Source: Toxonevra muliebris (lineage: Eukaryota; Arthropoda; Insecta; Diptera; Pallopteridae). Taken from it: a DNA stretch of 64,000 nucleotides. Shown one piece after another: positions 20,910-34,500 of this stretch. A program made the position numbers and the translations under genes. Under the pieces are notes generated by a model, which searched no databases, was not told where the DNA came from, and worked only from the letters and a program-made list of their open reading frames with translations. The DNA lies in the NCBI GenBank assembly GCA_963691655.1, contig OY829328.1:87424400-87488399 (forward strand), in the 5' to 3' direction. Numbering within the stretch: position 1 is the first letter of the stretch; every line of letters starts with the position of its first letter.

Positions 20910-23900
20910 AAGGACCTTAGCCTTATCTTGAAATTCATCAGTGATTTGCAGATTTTCGGAAGTTCGTTCTGAAAAATACTAGCCAAAGCAATTCGACAAT
21001 GTTGGTCAAACATGTAACTGAGGTCATTTTTTGTCTGTATTTTGAGAAGACTCTCGAACCGAAGTCTATTTTGAGTCAGTCAGTGTAGTGTTATATTCCT
21101 CGCTTCTTATTGGTAAAAAAAATATGTAGAGGACCTTCGTAGAACTTCGTGTCTTGCCATTTTCTGATTTCAATTCGTAGAATTCACTTTGAAAATTAAA
21201 TAGTTAAAAAGATTAGAAGATTGAAAGAGACACTTATGAGTGTCCTACGACGATGGCTTGAACTTTCTGGTGGGACATGCAAACTGAAAGACATTAGCAA
21301 AATTAAGAAATTATAAAAATTAGTTTCAATCATTTAAAATAAAGAAATGATTCGTTCTTCGTAGATCGATCACTACAAATACTTCACAAAGCGAAATTTT
21401 TCGCAGAGGATCAACAGCAAAGCCAGTGCTTTTCCAATTTTGCTTACAACGGCATCTATTGAAGACATAGGGAAACATATATTCATATATTTTCATAACT
21501 AAGTAGAAGGAAATCACTCTTAATTATCGATTTGAATATTTACAACAAAAATGTAAGTACAAGCATATTTATATGCATTTGCTACTGTGTTTTTTGTTGT
21601 TGTAATTTTTCTCTGGAAAATCTACTTCAACTCTAAAAACAAACCAGAAAACTTAAGTAAATACTTCAAAGAAATTCTACTTTCCAGCTAAAAAGAAGAA
21701 AAACTCAGAAATCTCATGCTGCTCACTGCGTCGAAAATATATTTGCCCTCGTTTCCTCACTCTTCCTTCAGCACCCCCAATGGTAAATAAAATTGCTGCT
21801 TAGCTATGTTGTAAAGGCGCACCCCGCACTCGCTAAAACACAACACATATACACTAATTATACAAATACACACTCATTTTAATTTAATTATGAAATGTTT
21901 GCACATAATTTTTTCTCAACACTCTCACACATGTTAAGTTTTCTATTATAGCGAAATGTTGTTGTTTATTTTACACTTTAATGCATTCAAGTTTTTTTTA
22001 CTTTTTTATACAGAAACCAAAAAAATTAGTTTAACTTTCTCTTATTCTCTATAATTTCCTTGAAAGTCCTTGAAATAATTTTAAAACTTTTCACTCACTC
22101 ACTCACTTGCCTAAATATCCTTGCTGCGCACTCAATTGATTTCAAATTCAAATTCTTTTTTTTTACAAAAAAAAAAAAAAGGAAGCGTCTGGTTTGTGGG
22201 TGGTAGATAAGGCAAAAAGTGAAACGGAAAGAAAGAAAAACTTTTCATTATAGTATTTCATTACAGTATTTGTTTGTAAACGTTTTTCCCATTGCGTTTA
22301 TATTGATTTTTATTTATATTTCATTCAGTTTATTATGATCGAAAGTTCTTGTATACTTTTCTCTATAAAAGCAACAACAATAGAAAGGGAAAAAAATCCA
22401 TTTAATTGCATTTTGCAATGAAATCACGGCTATTTTTAAAAGTTTGTAATAGCAGTAGCAATCCATGGACATATGTGGAAAGTGCAAAAAATAGTAGTAT
22501 GTAGTAACAAGAGAAAAAAGTAGTATGTAATAATGAAAATTGCATTTGAATAGAAAAAGTTGAGAAAGTGTAGTAACATAAAATGAGTTCAAGGTTTGGT
22601 GTTTTTTACAATTTTTTTATAAATTTATATGGGTATATATTTTTAATTGATTATTTTTTGTGTATTTAAGTATTCAAAGAAGTGGGTGGAGTAGACATTC
22701 TGTGTAATAAAAGTAATTACTTTAGGTATTCCATGAGCTGAAGTAGAAATCGAGAAATGGGAATTTTTTTTATTGATTAAAAGCAAAAATCATTTCATTA
22801 AATTGAGCAACTAAGTTTTGACCCAAACATCAAAGGTTGCTATAGAAACTTCTGGGTTAAGGATGTAATCTTTGCTGTGATCATTTTTCCTCAATTGCTA
22901 CACTTTTGCATTCAGCTGGTGTTTTTAGATCACACACCGAAGTGTAGAAAGTGATTGAGAAGTAGGTAAAAAGTTTTCAGGGCTTAAGTATATTGAATAT
23001 AATGGAGTAAAAATTATTGAAAGTAGTAATTTTTTCTATTTTTTTTTAAGCAGCATTAAAGTTTTAGGGGAACAAATGCTTCAACGCAGTTAAAACTTTC
23101 AGTTTAAATCTTTCTAAGACGACAGCTTTACGTTTCCTCTCAAATCTACTTCCATTCTTTCTAAGTTGAACTAGAATTTTTAAAAAGTATTGTTTACACA
23201 TTTTTTCTAATATTGATTTCAAGCTGTCATTTAAAGTGTGTTTAAATTATGAAATTTAATTTTCATTGCATACTTTGTGGATGACAAAAATACAAATTTC
23301 GCAGCTATCAACCTTAAAGCTTTTTTCTTAAGAATCACCTTCAAGCATAAATTACATAAAAAATAACTATATGCCAAATAATATCAACAAAAAAAAAAAA
23401 AAAACAATATATAAATTTAATTTATAATTGGTAATAATGTCTAAAAATATGCTATAAAAACAACAATATTAAATTAATTAAAAACACTTTAAGCAATGCC
23501 TACTTAACTTTCTTAAGAATTCTCTTTCATTTGCTCTTTCTCTCTGTTTAAAAATTCCAAAGAAAATTATGTAGGTTACTTAAATAAAGAATTCTTAAAT
23601 AAAATGTTCATTGAGATTTTTGTATGATTTTCTTTTAAGAAAATTATTATCACATTTATTAATAGCAACAAAACAATCAAAAAATAAAACAATGCACAAA
23701 GAAATAAAATAAATAAAGCAATTCTTTTCAAGTGATGCCGCATTATCGCGTTTAACCCTTGGGTTCTCCGGAACTAAAGCATACAAAATATTGTAATTTT
23801 TTATTATCGCCAAGTTGCAAATAAAAAGCAATACATTTTTTCTTAAATTAGAAATGCAAAACGAAAAATGTCAAGTGTAAATAATTGCACACTTTTCTGT

Positions 23901-26900
23901 CGTCGTCGAAAAAAATTCAATCATTAATACGCGAGCGATTATTATTACTTTTTATCAGCTACTTGGCAAAAATATACATAAATATTATTTGTAAATTAAA
24001 AAAAAAAAAAGAAAAGAAAAAAATCTGTTATCTTTTGAATGTTTATACTAAACTTGTAGTATCTGAAATACTAAAATATTATGAATCATTGAAGTGAGTG
24101 AGTGAATGTGGAAGTTTCCTCTCATTGTTGTGGTTTGTTATTTTGCAAAATAATTTTTTTTTTCCATTATTTTATAATTAAAAATATTTTGCAAAAATTT
24201 CTATAGCATGATATTTGTGGGAGGATATTTGCATATGTGTAAAAATTACCGATTAACCAAATTAAATATATCAGTTTGATTTTAGTTAATATTTATTTAG
24301 CGAATAAATATTATTAAGACATTTGAAGGGTGAAAAGTCAAATAGAAATGGTATATAGCATGGTTAAATAGCATTACCCGATCAGAAAAGGTCCTCTAAT
24401 AGAAATGGAAGAGATAAGCGGAGCGTCCTGTTGATTATGCCTAAGGTGGCGAATTGAAAATTCCTTCGAAAAAGGAAATACTAGTTGAAGAGCAGAAATT
24501 TTGTGTTGAAGCAGGAATTTTTATGAAGGAATAAAAAGCGAAACATGCATAAAAATACTTTAGTAGTTTTTATTCTTTACAAAAAATTATCAACAAATTA
24601 CTGTTGTTTTCCCATACAATTATCGCTGCTAGTTATACATAACTAGAAGCGAGTAATGAATAAAACGCAGCTAAAATCAGTCAAATTCTACTTATATATA
24701 TCATACATAAAAATGGTTTTCTTCCACACCATCAACACCATCAAACCATCAATAAAAAGAACATATCCTATTAAAAACATATATGATAATATTCGAAAAT
24801 GTTATATTATTATATTGGCACGTGTATATAAATATGAATTTATGTAGCAGAACAACAAGAAAAATATAATAAGAATAATATGAAGATTTTGTTTTACACA
24901 TACACACACGCATAGATACATACAAATAAACAAACGACAGACAGTTGAAAATATCGATTTATAACACATGATTTGACAGGGAGCAGGAATATACCAGCAT
25001 ACCATTTTCTTTACGCTGCTGATTTTGTGGATGACTGACTGACTGAATAACTGTGACTATAAAGATGTCTACACTTAAGAAAGAAAAACGATATAGGAAT
25101 AGAAACAGTAAAGTAGAAGAAGTAGAAGAAGAAGAAAATCTCCCAAAGGAAATCTAAATACAATTTGTCTTTGAGCATAGAAAATAACAATGAAAGGAAG
25201 TGTAACATTTTCAACCAACTTCAGCCACCATCCGCCATGCACGAAAACTTTTATGTATGGTAGTATGAGTAAAAAGCAATACGATAAACAGCTTTTTCAA
25301 GTACACAAGTACAGTGTAATTAATGTAAGCAAATATTAGAAAAAGCAGTACAGTAGGCAGAGTATTTAAGTGTTAACTGAAGTGAAGTTAGTAGTAGAAA
25401 ATTTATAGCATTTGTTTAGCTCAGATTCAAAATAAAGGGAGGGAAAAGGATAAATGAAAAGAAAAAGGGGACACAAGAATAAATGTAGAATAAGTCGGTT
25501 ATACATAGTTGATTTTACTATGTAACGTATTGATTTCTTTTTGATAGTCTAACCCACTCATATGCAGATATTTCTGTCTCTTTCTAATGGTATGATGCGC
25601 AAGATGATTACATTTTTTTTGCCTAGTTAAATACTCTAAAAATAAACGTACATATCTGGTTAGTGAAAGAAAAAATAGAGTATCATAAGCACATATGTAT
25701 GTGTATTTCTTTTGTATAATGCAAAGTAGTCATTAAATGAATTTGAGCGATTTTTGATGATCTACTATTTATGCATTATATTAAAGCAGTGTAGTAATAA
25801 AGGGAAGGAAATGAAATTAAATATAGTTCAAGGGAAATGTAAAAAACAAACTTCAGTTTACAATTCGCTGATTGCTTTTCTATGATAGCAAATCAAGAAA
25901 AAACAGAAAACCATTTAAAAAAGAAGCTTCACTTATGTACGAGCAGGCAGTTCCCTTTTTTGAACTAATACTTACCTACTTTTTTTCTCGTCATTTATTT
26001 TATTTCCAAAATGAAAAGTTAAAGATATGCACAAGAGACAAAGCTGTAAATATTTTGGGCAGCAGTAGCAGTAAGTAGCAACACAAACGTTTGTTATCAC
26101 TATTGCATCCAAATAGTCCAAGAAAGTTTAACCAACATGCAAAAGAAAAAGCACTAAGAATTAAGAATAATGTGCCACACGTGCCTCTGCGTATTTGTGT
26201 CTATGTGTGTGTGTATGTATGTGGCAAAAAGCATCGTTAAAGGGGGATTTACTGTTACTAACTACTCTTTGATTTGTTACAGCAATCTGGGTAATAATAC
26301 TGCAGAGCAGTAGTAGCAGCAAGCAAGTTTAGAACTTAAAGTGGTGTGATAAAGTATGTGGAGGGGTTCGGGGGTGGCGGGGAAATGACAGAGGGTGTGG
26401 TCAACAGGATACCAATAAACTCCCATTCCATTCAAAGATTTATTATGTTACTAGACAAGCGTGAGTTGAGTTTATCTGTTCTAAAGTAAGAAAAGTAGGT
26501 AAACTGTAACATTTGAAAGTCATTGTAAATCGTTTGTAGTAAAGTTAAAACAAAAATATTTTTTGGATTGAAAAATGATAAACTGTGATTGCAGCGAGTC
26601 GCAGTGTGCCATGTAAAAGTCGAGATCCTAATATCTGCAGGCTATCACTTTTTTAACTCTAGAATATAATTCTTGAGATTAAGAAATTCCAATAGATGTC
26701 GTTGTACGTAAAGTTTTAGAGGCATTAGGCATTTAAATAAATTTCCTGAGTAACTCAGCTACATATTCAATTTCTTTGCTTTACGAAGTACTGGGAAATT
26801 ATTCCTTTACCTCTTGGATTTGTTTTTCGTCTAAATACCAGAAAAAAATTAATTTCACAATAACGCTCTGACCTGATAAGCCTATGTAGTTCCAAAGTTT

Positions 26901-27530
26901 CCGCTGGCTCAAAAGTAATTCAAAAAATATACAATAAAAAACTTTAATTTCACTCACAAATAAATAAAACAAAGAAATATTATCAAAAAATAAAAGTTGA
27001 TATAAAAACAACTGCTGGAAATACTTTTTACATTAATCACTTTCAATAAAGTTTTGTAAATACATTTAAAGTATTTTTTAAATTGCTATTAAATTTATTT
27101 CAGAGATAAGTATCAAAGTGTTTAGCAGTTTGTTTACAGAAAAAATGGAAAAAAAATCAATTGATTTCGAAATATACCAATAAAATCAAAAAAACACTTG
27201 TTAATTGTAGGCATGCTACAAAAACGAAAAAGTGCAATATCTAATCTATCTTTCAGCTTAATGTACACATACACGAACATATTATAAGGTATCTAGATCT
27301 AAATGGAAGTGTAGGAAGAAGAAATAATTATGCAGAAGAAACCACTGAGTGTTCACATATGAAGACAGGTACATAGTCAAGACAAAAAGAATGCACTACG
27401 CCTCGCTGCATGAAGTCCAATGACGAAAGAGTGTGATGAACATAAAATAAACATACATTTCTGTTTTAGTTTTTTTTTTTTTTTTTGAAAAATGAATGAA
27501 TATTTATGTGAGTATAAAAGGTGTATACAG
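20910..27530. other. AT-rich non-coding stretch
   Basis: No gene recognised. The sequence is unique AT-rich DNA with A/T runs, short GAA-rich tracts (25110-25135) and a TTAACCCTTGGG string near 23753 that resembles a piggyBac end but has no partner. The open frames here, all below 95 codons, show biased residues typical of AT-rich chance openings. Confidence 0.55.
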
Positions 27531-27537
27531 TGGTTTT

Positions 27538-27698
27538 CACTTAAAACGAACTTCAAGGGGCTAGTAAAAATTTACTTTACCCAGTTTACGCGTTCAGTTC
27601 AAACGGAAAATAATTGTATGGAATTATATGAGAACTAAGTTGAAACTTTCCAATTTTGATTCAATTTTAAGCGGTTACGTTATAAGCGAAAAGTACTG
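27538..27698. mobile_element. Possible pogo-like MITE (161 bp)
   Basis: The left end reads cagtggttttcacttaaaac and the right end, on the minus strand, cagtacttttcgcttataac. They match at 17 of the first 22 positions. CAGT-starting TIRs are known in the pogo/Tigger group. TA precedes the left end, but the right end is followed by TG, so the expected TA duplication is imperfect. No coding content. Confidence 0.45.
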
Positions 27699-28732
27699 TG
27701 TGAGTGTGTGCACAGCTGGAAGTGTTTGTAATATAAAAATGGTTCAAATACCTGTTAATTTTATAAAATGCCGCATTGGAATGCATGAAAGTGTTATTGA
27801 AAAACAATAGCAAATAGTTGTTGGTAAGTGGAATTGAAAAACAGCACATAATTTTCTTTCTTTTACAGTAATCAGACCCAGACTTGAAGTATACAAAAGA
27901 AAGGTCAAAAATTTGTATTGTTTTGTAATTTTCACACATTAAATGCCAAACTATTTGACTTAACTTGTTTTGAAATTTGCAAAAATATTTGGCTTGAAAA
28001 ATTGTCACCTTGAATTGATTTGTTTGGGTTTTGTGACAAAATTAAATAGTTTTAATTTGATTTAATGCGATTATACGTGATTAAATGTAATTTTTCTTTT
28101 CTTTCTTTCTTCATTTTTGTAAATTGCAAATTTTGTTATTTATTTTGTTTAATTTGACAGAAAAGTGCGTGGGGATTTAAAAAAAAAACAGAAACAGTGA
28201 GAAATAAAAATATTTTATTTAAAAATATTTGTTGAGTCTGCAATTATTATTTTACGGTGTTGTAAGTAATAAAAATGCGTTGGTGTGTTGACACTTTACA
28301 CATTACGTTTTTGAACAATTTTGTAAACTATTTACAATTTCATTTTTTGCTTGTTTTATAACGATTTCAAGAGCTATTAATACTTCATAATTCAAAGAAG
28401 AAAAAGTAGAAAGGTGTAAATTTTGAACATTTTATTTGATGCAATTTATGCTTAATAGGGGAATATGTTTAAGCTCAGTTTCTGTTCCAACTTAGACCAC
28501 TTTTTAAATTTATATTTTTAAATATAGCATCTTAAATATTTCTTACTACTGCTTGGAACTCGAAGTATTTTTTAAGTGTTCTGATTTGAAATAGGAAATA
28601 ATTTTTTTTATTTTTCTTTCAGACGAACTTTCCAGATTGATAGGCGACTGATAATCATAATAAATTAGATTTTACCTGCGTAGTTTTGCAATTGCTCCCG
28701 TTTCTCTCTGTATTCTTTTTCACATATATTTA

Positions 28733-28820
28733 AATTGAGAGGATTTTACACTCATTCAATGGCAGCCAATGACTGTGATTGGTTAATTGAAATTATAGTG
28801 CGAGAGATTTCCTCTCTGTA
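28733..28820 (-). repeat. Dispersed CCAAT-type repeat, single unit
   Basis: On the minus strand the unit reads cagagaggaaatctctcgca, then caattaaccaatcacagtc, then attgg. This matches the third tandem unit near 4935-4992, including accaatcacagtc(g/a)ttgg. It is a diverged single copy in the opposite orientation. Confidence 0.5.
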
Positions 28821-28829
28821 CATGATAAT

Positions 28830-29320
28830 AAATTTTAACCTTTTTATAATAAATTTTCATTCCATCTTGTTTGTTGTCATAAAAATTAAATTCATACCAA
28901 TTTTTAAAAAACGTGACGACCATGACAAATAAGATAACAGCAAACATAAATTTGATAAGGCATTTTTGCTTTGTTATTTGCTTTTTTTTAATTTAACTAT
29001 AAGTAAGATTATAATAATCATTATAAATGGCATGTCATCATGAAGAACTATTCATTTCAATTTTGTTTTTATTGAATGAAATTTATAAGAAGTTTTCAAA
29101 TAAGTATTTTGAAATCAATTATCAAGGCAATCAATCAAGGCAATTGTGCCATAAAAGAAAAGCTTTTACAAAAATAAAAATGTATGAGCTCCACAGTTGC
29201 ATTTCTTCATATATTTCAGTGAGGGGGTTAATATTTCAAGCAAAGGAGAAACACAACCGTACTTTTGAGGTCTATGCAAAATATTAACTCCAAAACAGAG
29301 CTGTCAGTATGGGCAGATAA
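28830..29320. other. Unassigned stretch before the mariner element
   Basis: AT-rich. An open frame at 29027-29287 has no recognisable domain. Nothing else found. Confidence 0.5.
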
Positions 29321-29560
29321 TACCACCTTGATCAAAAAGTTCCCGGAATAACCACCGTGTGGCGCTCCCATCGTTACGATTTGAGTTCGGCTTTTTTTGT
29401 TGAGTTGGTACATCTGTTGTTGATATTCTCTCTAAGCATCATAGCTTGACATTTGTAAAAGTTACGTAGCCAAGAGTACATCTATCTCTGTGTGTATTGG
29501 CGATTTTTTACAATTTTATTGAATTGTATTGTATTAAATTTTGAGTAAAAAACAGATTTA

Positions 29561-30184
29561 ATGGTGCGCGAACGTTGGAAATGTTGGAAAAGTGTTTTGG
29601 CAATGATTCTCTAAAGAAAAAGGTCTTTTACCAGTGGCACGAGCGGTTCAAAAGTGGTCGTGAGTCAATCGAAGATGATGAACGCAGTGGCAGACCATCG
29701 ACATCAAAAACCGACGAAAACGTTGATTAAGTAAAAAAAATTTTAGTCAATAACCACAAATTAACCATCAGAAAGATAGCGGAGGACTTGAACATTGCCT
29801 ATGGATCCGTCCAAGACATTTTGGTTAATGATTTGGGTATCCGTCTTGGTTTGGTTAATGATTTGGGATAACGCACCGTCGCACAGTGCCATCATTATTC
29901 GTAATTTTTTGACGAAAAATGCAACAAATACCATCCAACAGCCACCGAATTCACCTGATTTGGCTCCCTGTGACTTCTTTCTGTTCAATCGAGTTAAAAA
30001 ACCATTACGGGGAACGCGTTTCAGCAGCCGACAGGAAGTAATGGAAAAATCGCAGGAAGCACTGTTGGACATACCGAAAACCGAATATAAAAAAAGTTTC
30101 GAGGATTGGATCAAGCGCTGGCATAAGTGTGCTGCAGTCGATGAGGATTACTTTGAAGGGGACAATATAGATTTAGATGAATAA
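29561..30184 (+). pseudogene. mariner transposase (D,D34D type), deleted and frameshifted
   Basis: The presumed start is the ATG at 29561, whose frame soon stops. A shifted frame then gives MLEKCFGNDSLKKKVFYQWH, then ERFKSGRESIEDDERSGRPS, a stop (29728-29730), and LTIRKIAEDLNIAYGSVQ, the helix-turn-helix region. After a junction near 29850-29868 the frame changes again and gives DNAPSHSAIIIRNFL, then SPDLAPCDFFLF. The Asp of DNAPSH and the Asp of PCDFFLF are separated by 34 residues, the mariner DD34D signature. The C-terminus continues to a stop at 30182-30184. The first catalytic Asp segment is gone, and one stop and at least two frameshifts are present. The nuclease cannot be active. Confidence 0.92.
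29821..29867 (+). repeat. 30-bp tandem duplication at the mariner deletion junction
   Basis: The 17-mer ttggttaatgatttggg occurs at 29821-29837 and 29851-29867. It sits exactly where N-terminal transposase sequence gives way to the DNAPSH catalytic segment. Short duplications at internal deletion points are expected from template switching during gap repair. Confidence 0.85.
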
Positions 30185-31493
30185 ATTTGTATTTTTAATT
30201 TTCTGAATAAATTCCGGGAACTTTTTGATCAAGTTGGTATGATTACCACCCGCATTCGATGAGGGCGTGTGTATTTTGCACTTACTGTTACTCTCATTCA
30301 TTTTTACTCTCATTGCAGGTCTGAATGAGTTTTGTTCTCATCGTTATTCTCATTTAGAAATAAAGTGAATAGAACATTTTATTTAAGAAAAATAATATGC
30401 TCTCTTTATATACACGATTAAATATAAATGTTTAGATGTCAATAACTTCAAGGGGTTTTCAAGTTAAAAAATCCCCGTCAAAGTTTTACCACAGAACTTT
30501 TAAAGTGCTAAGTAAGTATAAATTGCAAAACAGGTTCTAATATTAAACGAAGATAACTCAATTATAATTATCCCATCATGACTCAATAAAATATTATTGT
30601 GAATTAATAAAAAATAGCAACTGAAATGAAAACCAAAAATAATAATATGCAATGTATGGTAATAATAAATAATTAAATTTGAAAGTTTAAACTAGGATAC
30701 TGACCTTTTTTTATCGGCATGCCATACACGGCTACTGCGGAACAATAACAACAATTGGCAAAGAGAGCAGCAAATGGAATATGCACAGATGTTTTTATTT
30801 TATATGTATGTAACTATATGTATTTCTGTTGTTACTGCTTTTTTTCGTTCACCAAATTGTAATCCTTATTGAAAAATTGTTTAGAATAAATAACAAACAC
30901 AAAGTAAAAAAACGGAAGGTTCGTTAAGTTTAGATTCTCTCCTTTTTGTATAGCGACTGTTTTATGTAAAAAATGAGAAGCTCCGACTCCTTTACAATCG
31001 AGTAATCGAGAGAGCGCGCGCAATAGAATGGTGTGGTGAGAAAGAAAGGTTCGTTTCAGCTTGAAACTGTGATTGAGTGAGTATCTACTACTCCCTACCT
31101 TCTTTCCTTCTTTTTGTGGAATGTTTGTATGTGTGCGAGTGTGTAGAAAGGAATTTTCTTGTTTAGAAAATTTCGTTTACTTTTCAACTTGTTTTTTTTT
31201 CGTTCTCTCGTTCCGTTTCGTTTCGTTTCCCTTATTGTATGGGTGGGGATAATGTTGTATGTACGTTTGTTTGTTGTTGGGTAAAATATGTAATCATGAA
31301 TAAAGAAGGAAAACACACAAAAACAAATATGAAAAATTGATTTTCCTTTTCCACACTGAAAACTAAAAAAGCATTAGCTTTTTCTTTTTTTCACTTTTCA
31401 CTTTCTTCCCATGGAATGGAATGTTAGAAAACACGTAGACATGCAGATAGAGTAGATACTATTTGCTATGCACTTTTCTTTTATCGCTATCTG

Positions 31494-31515
31494 TTTTTTT
31501 TTTTTTTTTTTTTTT
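31494..31515 (+). repeat. T22 homopolymer
   Basis: Twenty-two consecutive T. Similar T or A runs of 15 to 20 are scattered through the window (for example 43640-43659 and near 58610-58630). Confidence 0.9.
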
Positions 31516-34500
31516 GGGAAACTCCTTTTTTATAGCCGGAAAATTAACACTTTTCTCTTTGCTTTAGCTATATTTTCTGATACGTTTTGAATCAAGTTTA
31601 AGCACCCTTCTTTTCTATGTTTCTTTTATGCCACTTCGTAGTTTCTGTTTTTGTTTTTTTCTTATTTTTATCACTTTATTCAACAAAAATATGTGTGTAG
31701 GCTTAAATTCAAATGAAAAATAAGTATGTATTGTGTAAAAACACTATTTTTTCTTGTATGTAGATACGATTTCTTCACTTTTTTACGATTTTTTATTACG
31801 ATGAATATAAAATATAATCTTGTGTTCGATTTTGTAGATTGCGTCGCTTGTGTCTGCTGCCTTTAGTAGGCAAATGTTGGCGAGACAAGAGAATTACGAG
31901 TAAGACGAGGTCACCAAAAGATAGACCGACCGGCCAGAAGACCAGCGCCAAGTCTGAAGCTGAACCTAAATCAACAATAACAACAACATAAAATATTTGT
32001 GATATTTCTCGGTGGTTTAATTTTCATTGTAGGTTGGTGTATGAGACCAACAAATATCACAACAGCAAACAAACCAGAGGAGATGCCAATGATACACACA
32101 CAAACACACACATTCGGATCCATACATGCAAAGAGATGAGAGGAGGAAGAGGCTGTGAGAGATGACAAACAAAGCAAACAGCGAGCACCAGCAAAGAGTC
32201 AGAGACTAACAACAAAAGACAAACGTCTTCTACTACTCTTTTTTATTACCTTTTTGCTAAGTGTGCGCTGGTCGTTCGCTGTCGCAGTCAGAGCCTTCAG
32301 CTTTTCTCTTCTTCCAAGTATGGATGGACCAAAATAATAACATCAACCACACTACTAGCAACACTAGCAGAGATATTGGAACGTTGACGCCGTCGTCTTC
32401 AACTCCATTGCTGTCGCCGTCGCCGCAACCACCAACGCCGCCGAGCTGTGCCGCTATTAGCAACTTCAATATACAACTCGCTTTGCTTTTTCCTCAGACT
32501 TTTTTGATTTTGCTAAAAAATCTTGGCTGATTTTGCTGTTGTATGCTTGTTGATGTTATTTCGTTGTAAGCAAAAAATTGCTATTGGAATTTCGTGCGTA
32601 TGTGTGTGTTTGTGTACGCCATGAAGGAACCGGTTTTTTGCAATTTTTTTTTTCAATTTATCTTACACTGCTTGACTTGCTTTTTGTGCTCAATTCTCAT
32701 GAAAAAGAATTTTCAGAATTTTTTTTATTTATTTTGAAATACACACACAATCAAATTTTGATGCACTTTTTATTTATTTGCTGTTTTAAATGCACATAAA
32801 CTTTTCTTCTTTTTCTTTTCTTCTTCGATGCTCCTTTTTTACATAAACCGTTAGTGCATTCAATTTAGAGAGTTCTTCTCATAATCATAATAGAAAACAA
32901 AAACAACACGTGTTATAAAATTTTCATCCGCAAAATCAAACCGTTCGCAACGAAACCAACAACTCAACTAAACTCACTACTAACTTTATAATGAGGAACT
33001 AAAATGTCTCTCTTTGCTTTCTACTGTAATTTAAAGCGGGTGTTTCATTTCCATATAATTGCAGGCACCACAACAACAAGATTTGCGCATGTAGTGGGAG
33101 CGTGAGCATAAGAAAATATGGTAAGAGCGCAGTACGCAAGTGTTTTCGTGGAGCGAGTGTATGTGGGTATTTCATATCAAAAACAAATGAACAGGTACAA
33201 AAAAAACAACAACAAAAATTTGAATTCGAAGAATCAAAAAGGTATTTTTGCTCCAACGTTTATTGGCTCAGAACTGTTCACTCTCCGAGAGCGTGTGAGT
33301 GTGTGTGTGTGAAGCTACAATGTTTTCATGAAATATGGGGAATTTTTTATTTGTTTGTGTAATGTTAACGATGCTACTGCAAAGAAATGCCGGTCTATTT
33401 AAATTTGCTACTCTTCACAGCATAAATTGAATCCTGCTTGAATTTTATCGAAATACTTGAACATAGAGAATTAAAAATGTAAAGTTTTTATTTCGGAAAT
33501 TCCTTTTAATAATTTTCTTTGCAATTATTCTAGCACTTGCCGACCACCGAAAACTTGATAATATTATTGTGTGCACATGCGCTTTTACTACCTTGAATGT
33601 TTTCATATTCAGTTAGGTTTTCATATTCAGTTTATGCAGTACTATCATAAAATATTTCCCTTAATTACAACAATGTTTCCCATATTTCACTTATACCCGT
33701 ACATTTACGTTTGTATAATATACTAACAAATATTTCCCTGATTACGGTTTATCATCTTATGTTCTTTACTTATACGACGCTCCTTATCGGTTGTACGTGA
33801 TACTCTACACTCGGCATGGCGTTTATTACAATAAAAAGACAACGCTCAAAAGAAGGTGTGTCAAATGAAAGCATTAATGTTTTCATATCAATGTAATTGA
33901 TATCAGGTAATTTGGATTTTATCTAACAATAAATGGTACCGATATCTCAGATAGTTTTAAAGTTATAGTTATATGTAATTTGAAGTTAAGTAAGCAAGTT
34001 GTACATCTAATAAAAAACATGAATTGCAAAGTTTTGCCCTGCCGAAATTTATATACATAGCCTACACACCTTCTAATGAAAATAACAAGTAGCTTGCGAT
34101 GATGAAGTGGGCATGGTTTGGGACTTACATAACTTGAATGCACATTCTTACGTCTAGAGTATCGCATATTCGTTGAGAACTGCAGCTTTTATATTCTTGT
34201 TTTTATTTGCATTTGCTTTTTCAACTTAATTTTTTATGTTTTGTTTATCAAATTCTTTTGTGAGGGTTATGCTCTTCTGTTTCATTTCTATTTTGTTTCT
34301 ATGCATAATAAATATATTGGAGCTGAGAGAGAGAGTGAGAGAAACAGAGTGAGATACAATTTGAAATCAAAATAACGAGAGACTGATGAATGGAAATGAT
34401 ACATTGTACCAAAGTTTCGTTCAATTTTAAAGCTTACATTCAAAATGCAGAAAAGTGCGTTCTGTCTATTAATCGTTTACTTTGCATGCTATTACCAACT

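Larger units (their letters stand above)
29323..30237 (+). mobile_element. mariner element, internally deleted (915 bp)
   Basis: The 27-bp terminal inverted repeats at 29323-29349 and 30211-30237 match at 26 of 27 positions. Both outer ends abut TA (29321-29322 and 30238-30239), the mariner target duplication. A complete mariner is about 1.3 kb, so about 0.4 kb is missing. Translation shows the N-terminal DNA-binding part joined directly to the catalytic C-terminal part, with the first catalytic Asp region deleted. Near-identical TIRs indicate that it is fairly recent or was mobilised in trans. The element supplies no active transposase. Confidence 0.95.

Noticed and set aside
23753..23775. 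TTAACCCTTGGG string resembling a piggyBac terminus
   Set aside because: No inverted partner next to another TTAA was found within the window.
30832..31316. Frames with Arg/Lys-rich stretches
   Set aside because: They derive from cgttt/ttcgtt repeats on the other strand, not from a plausible gene.
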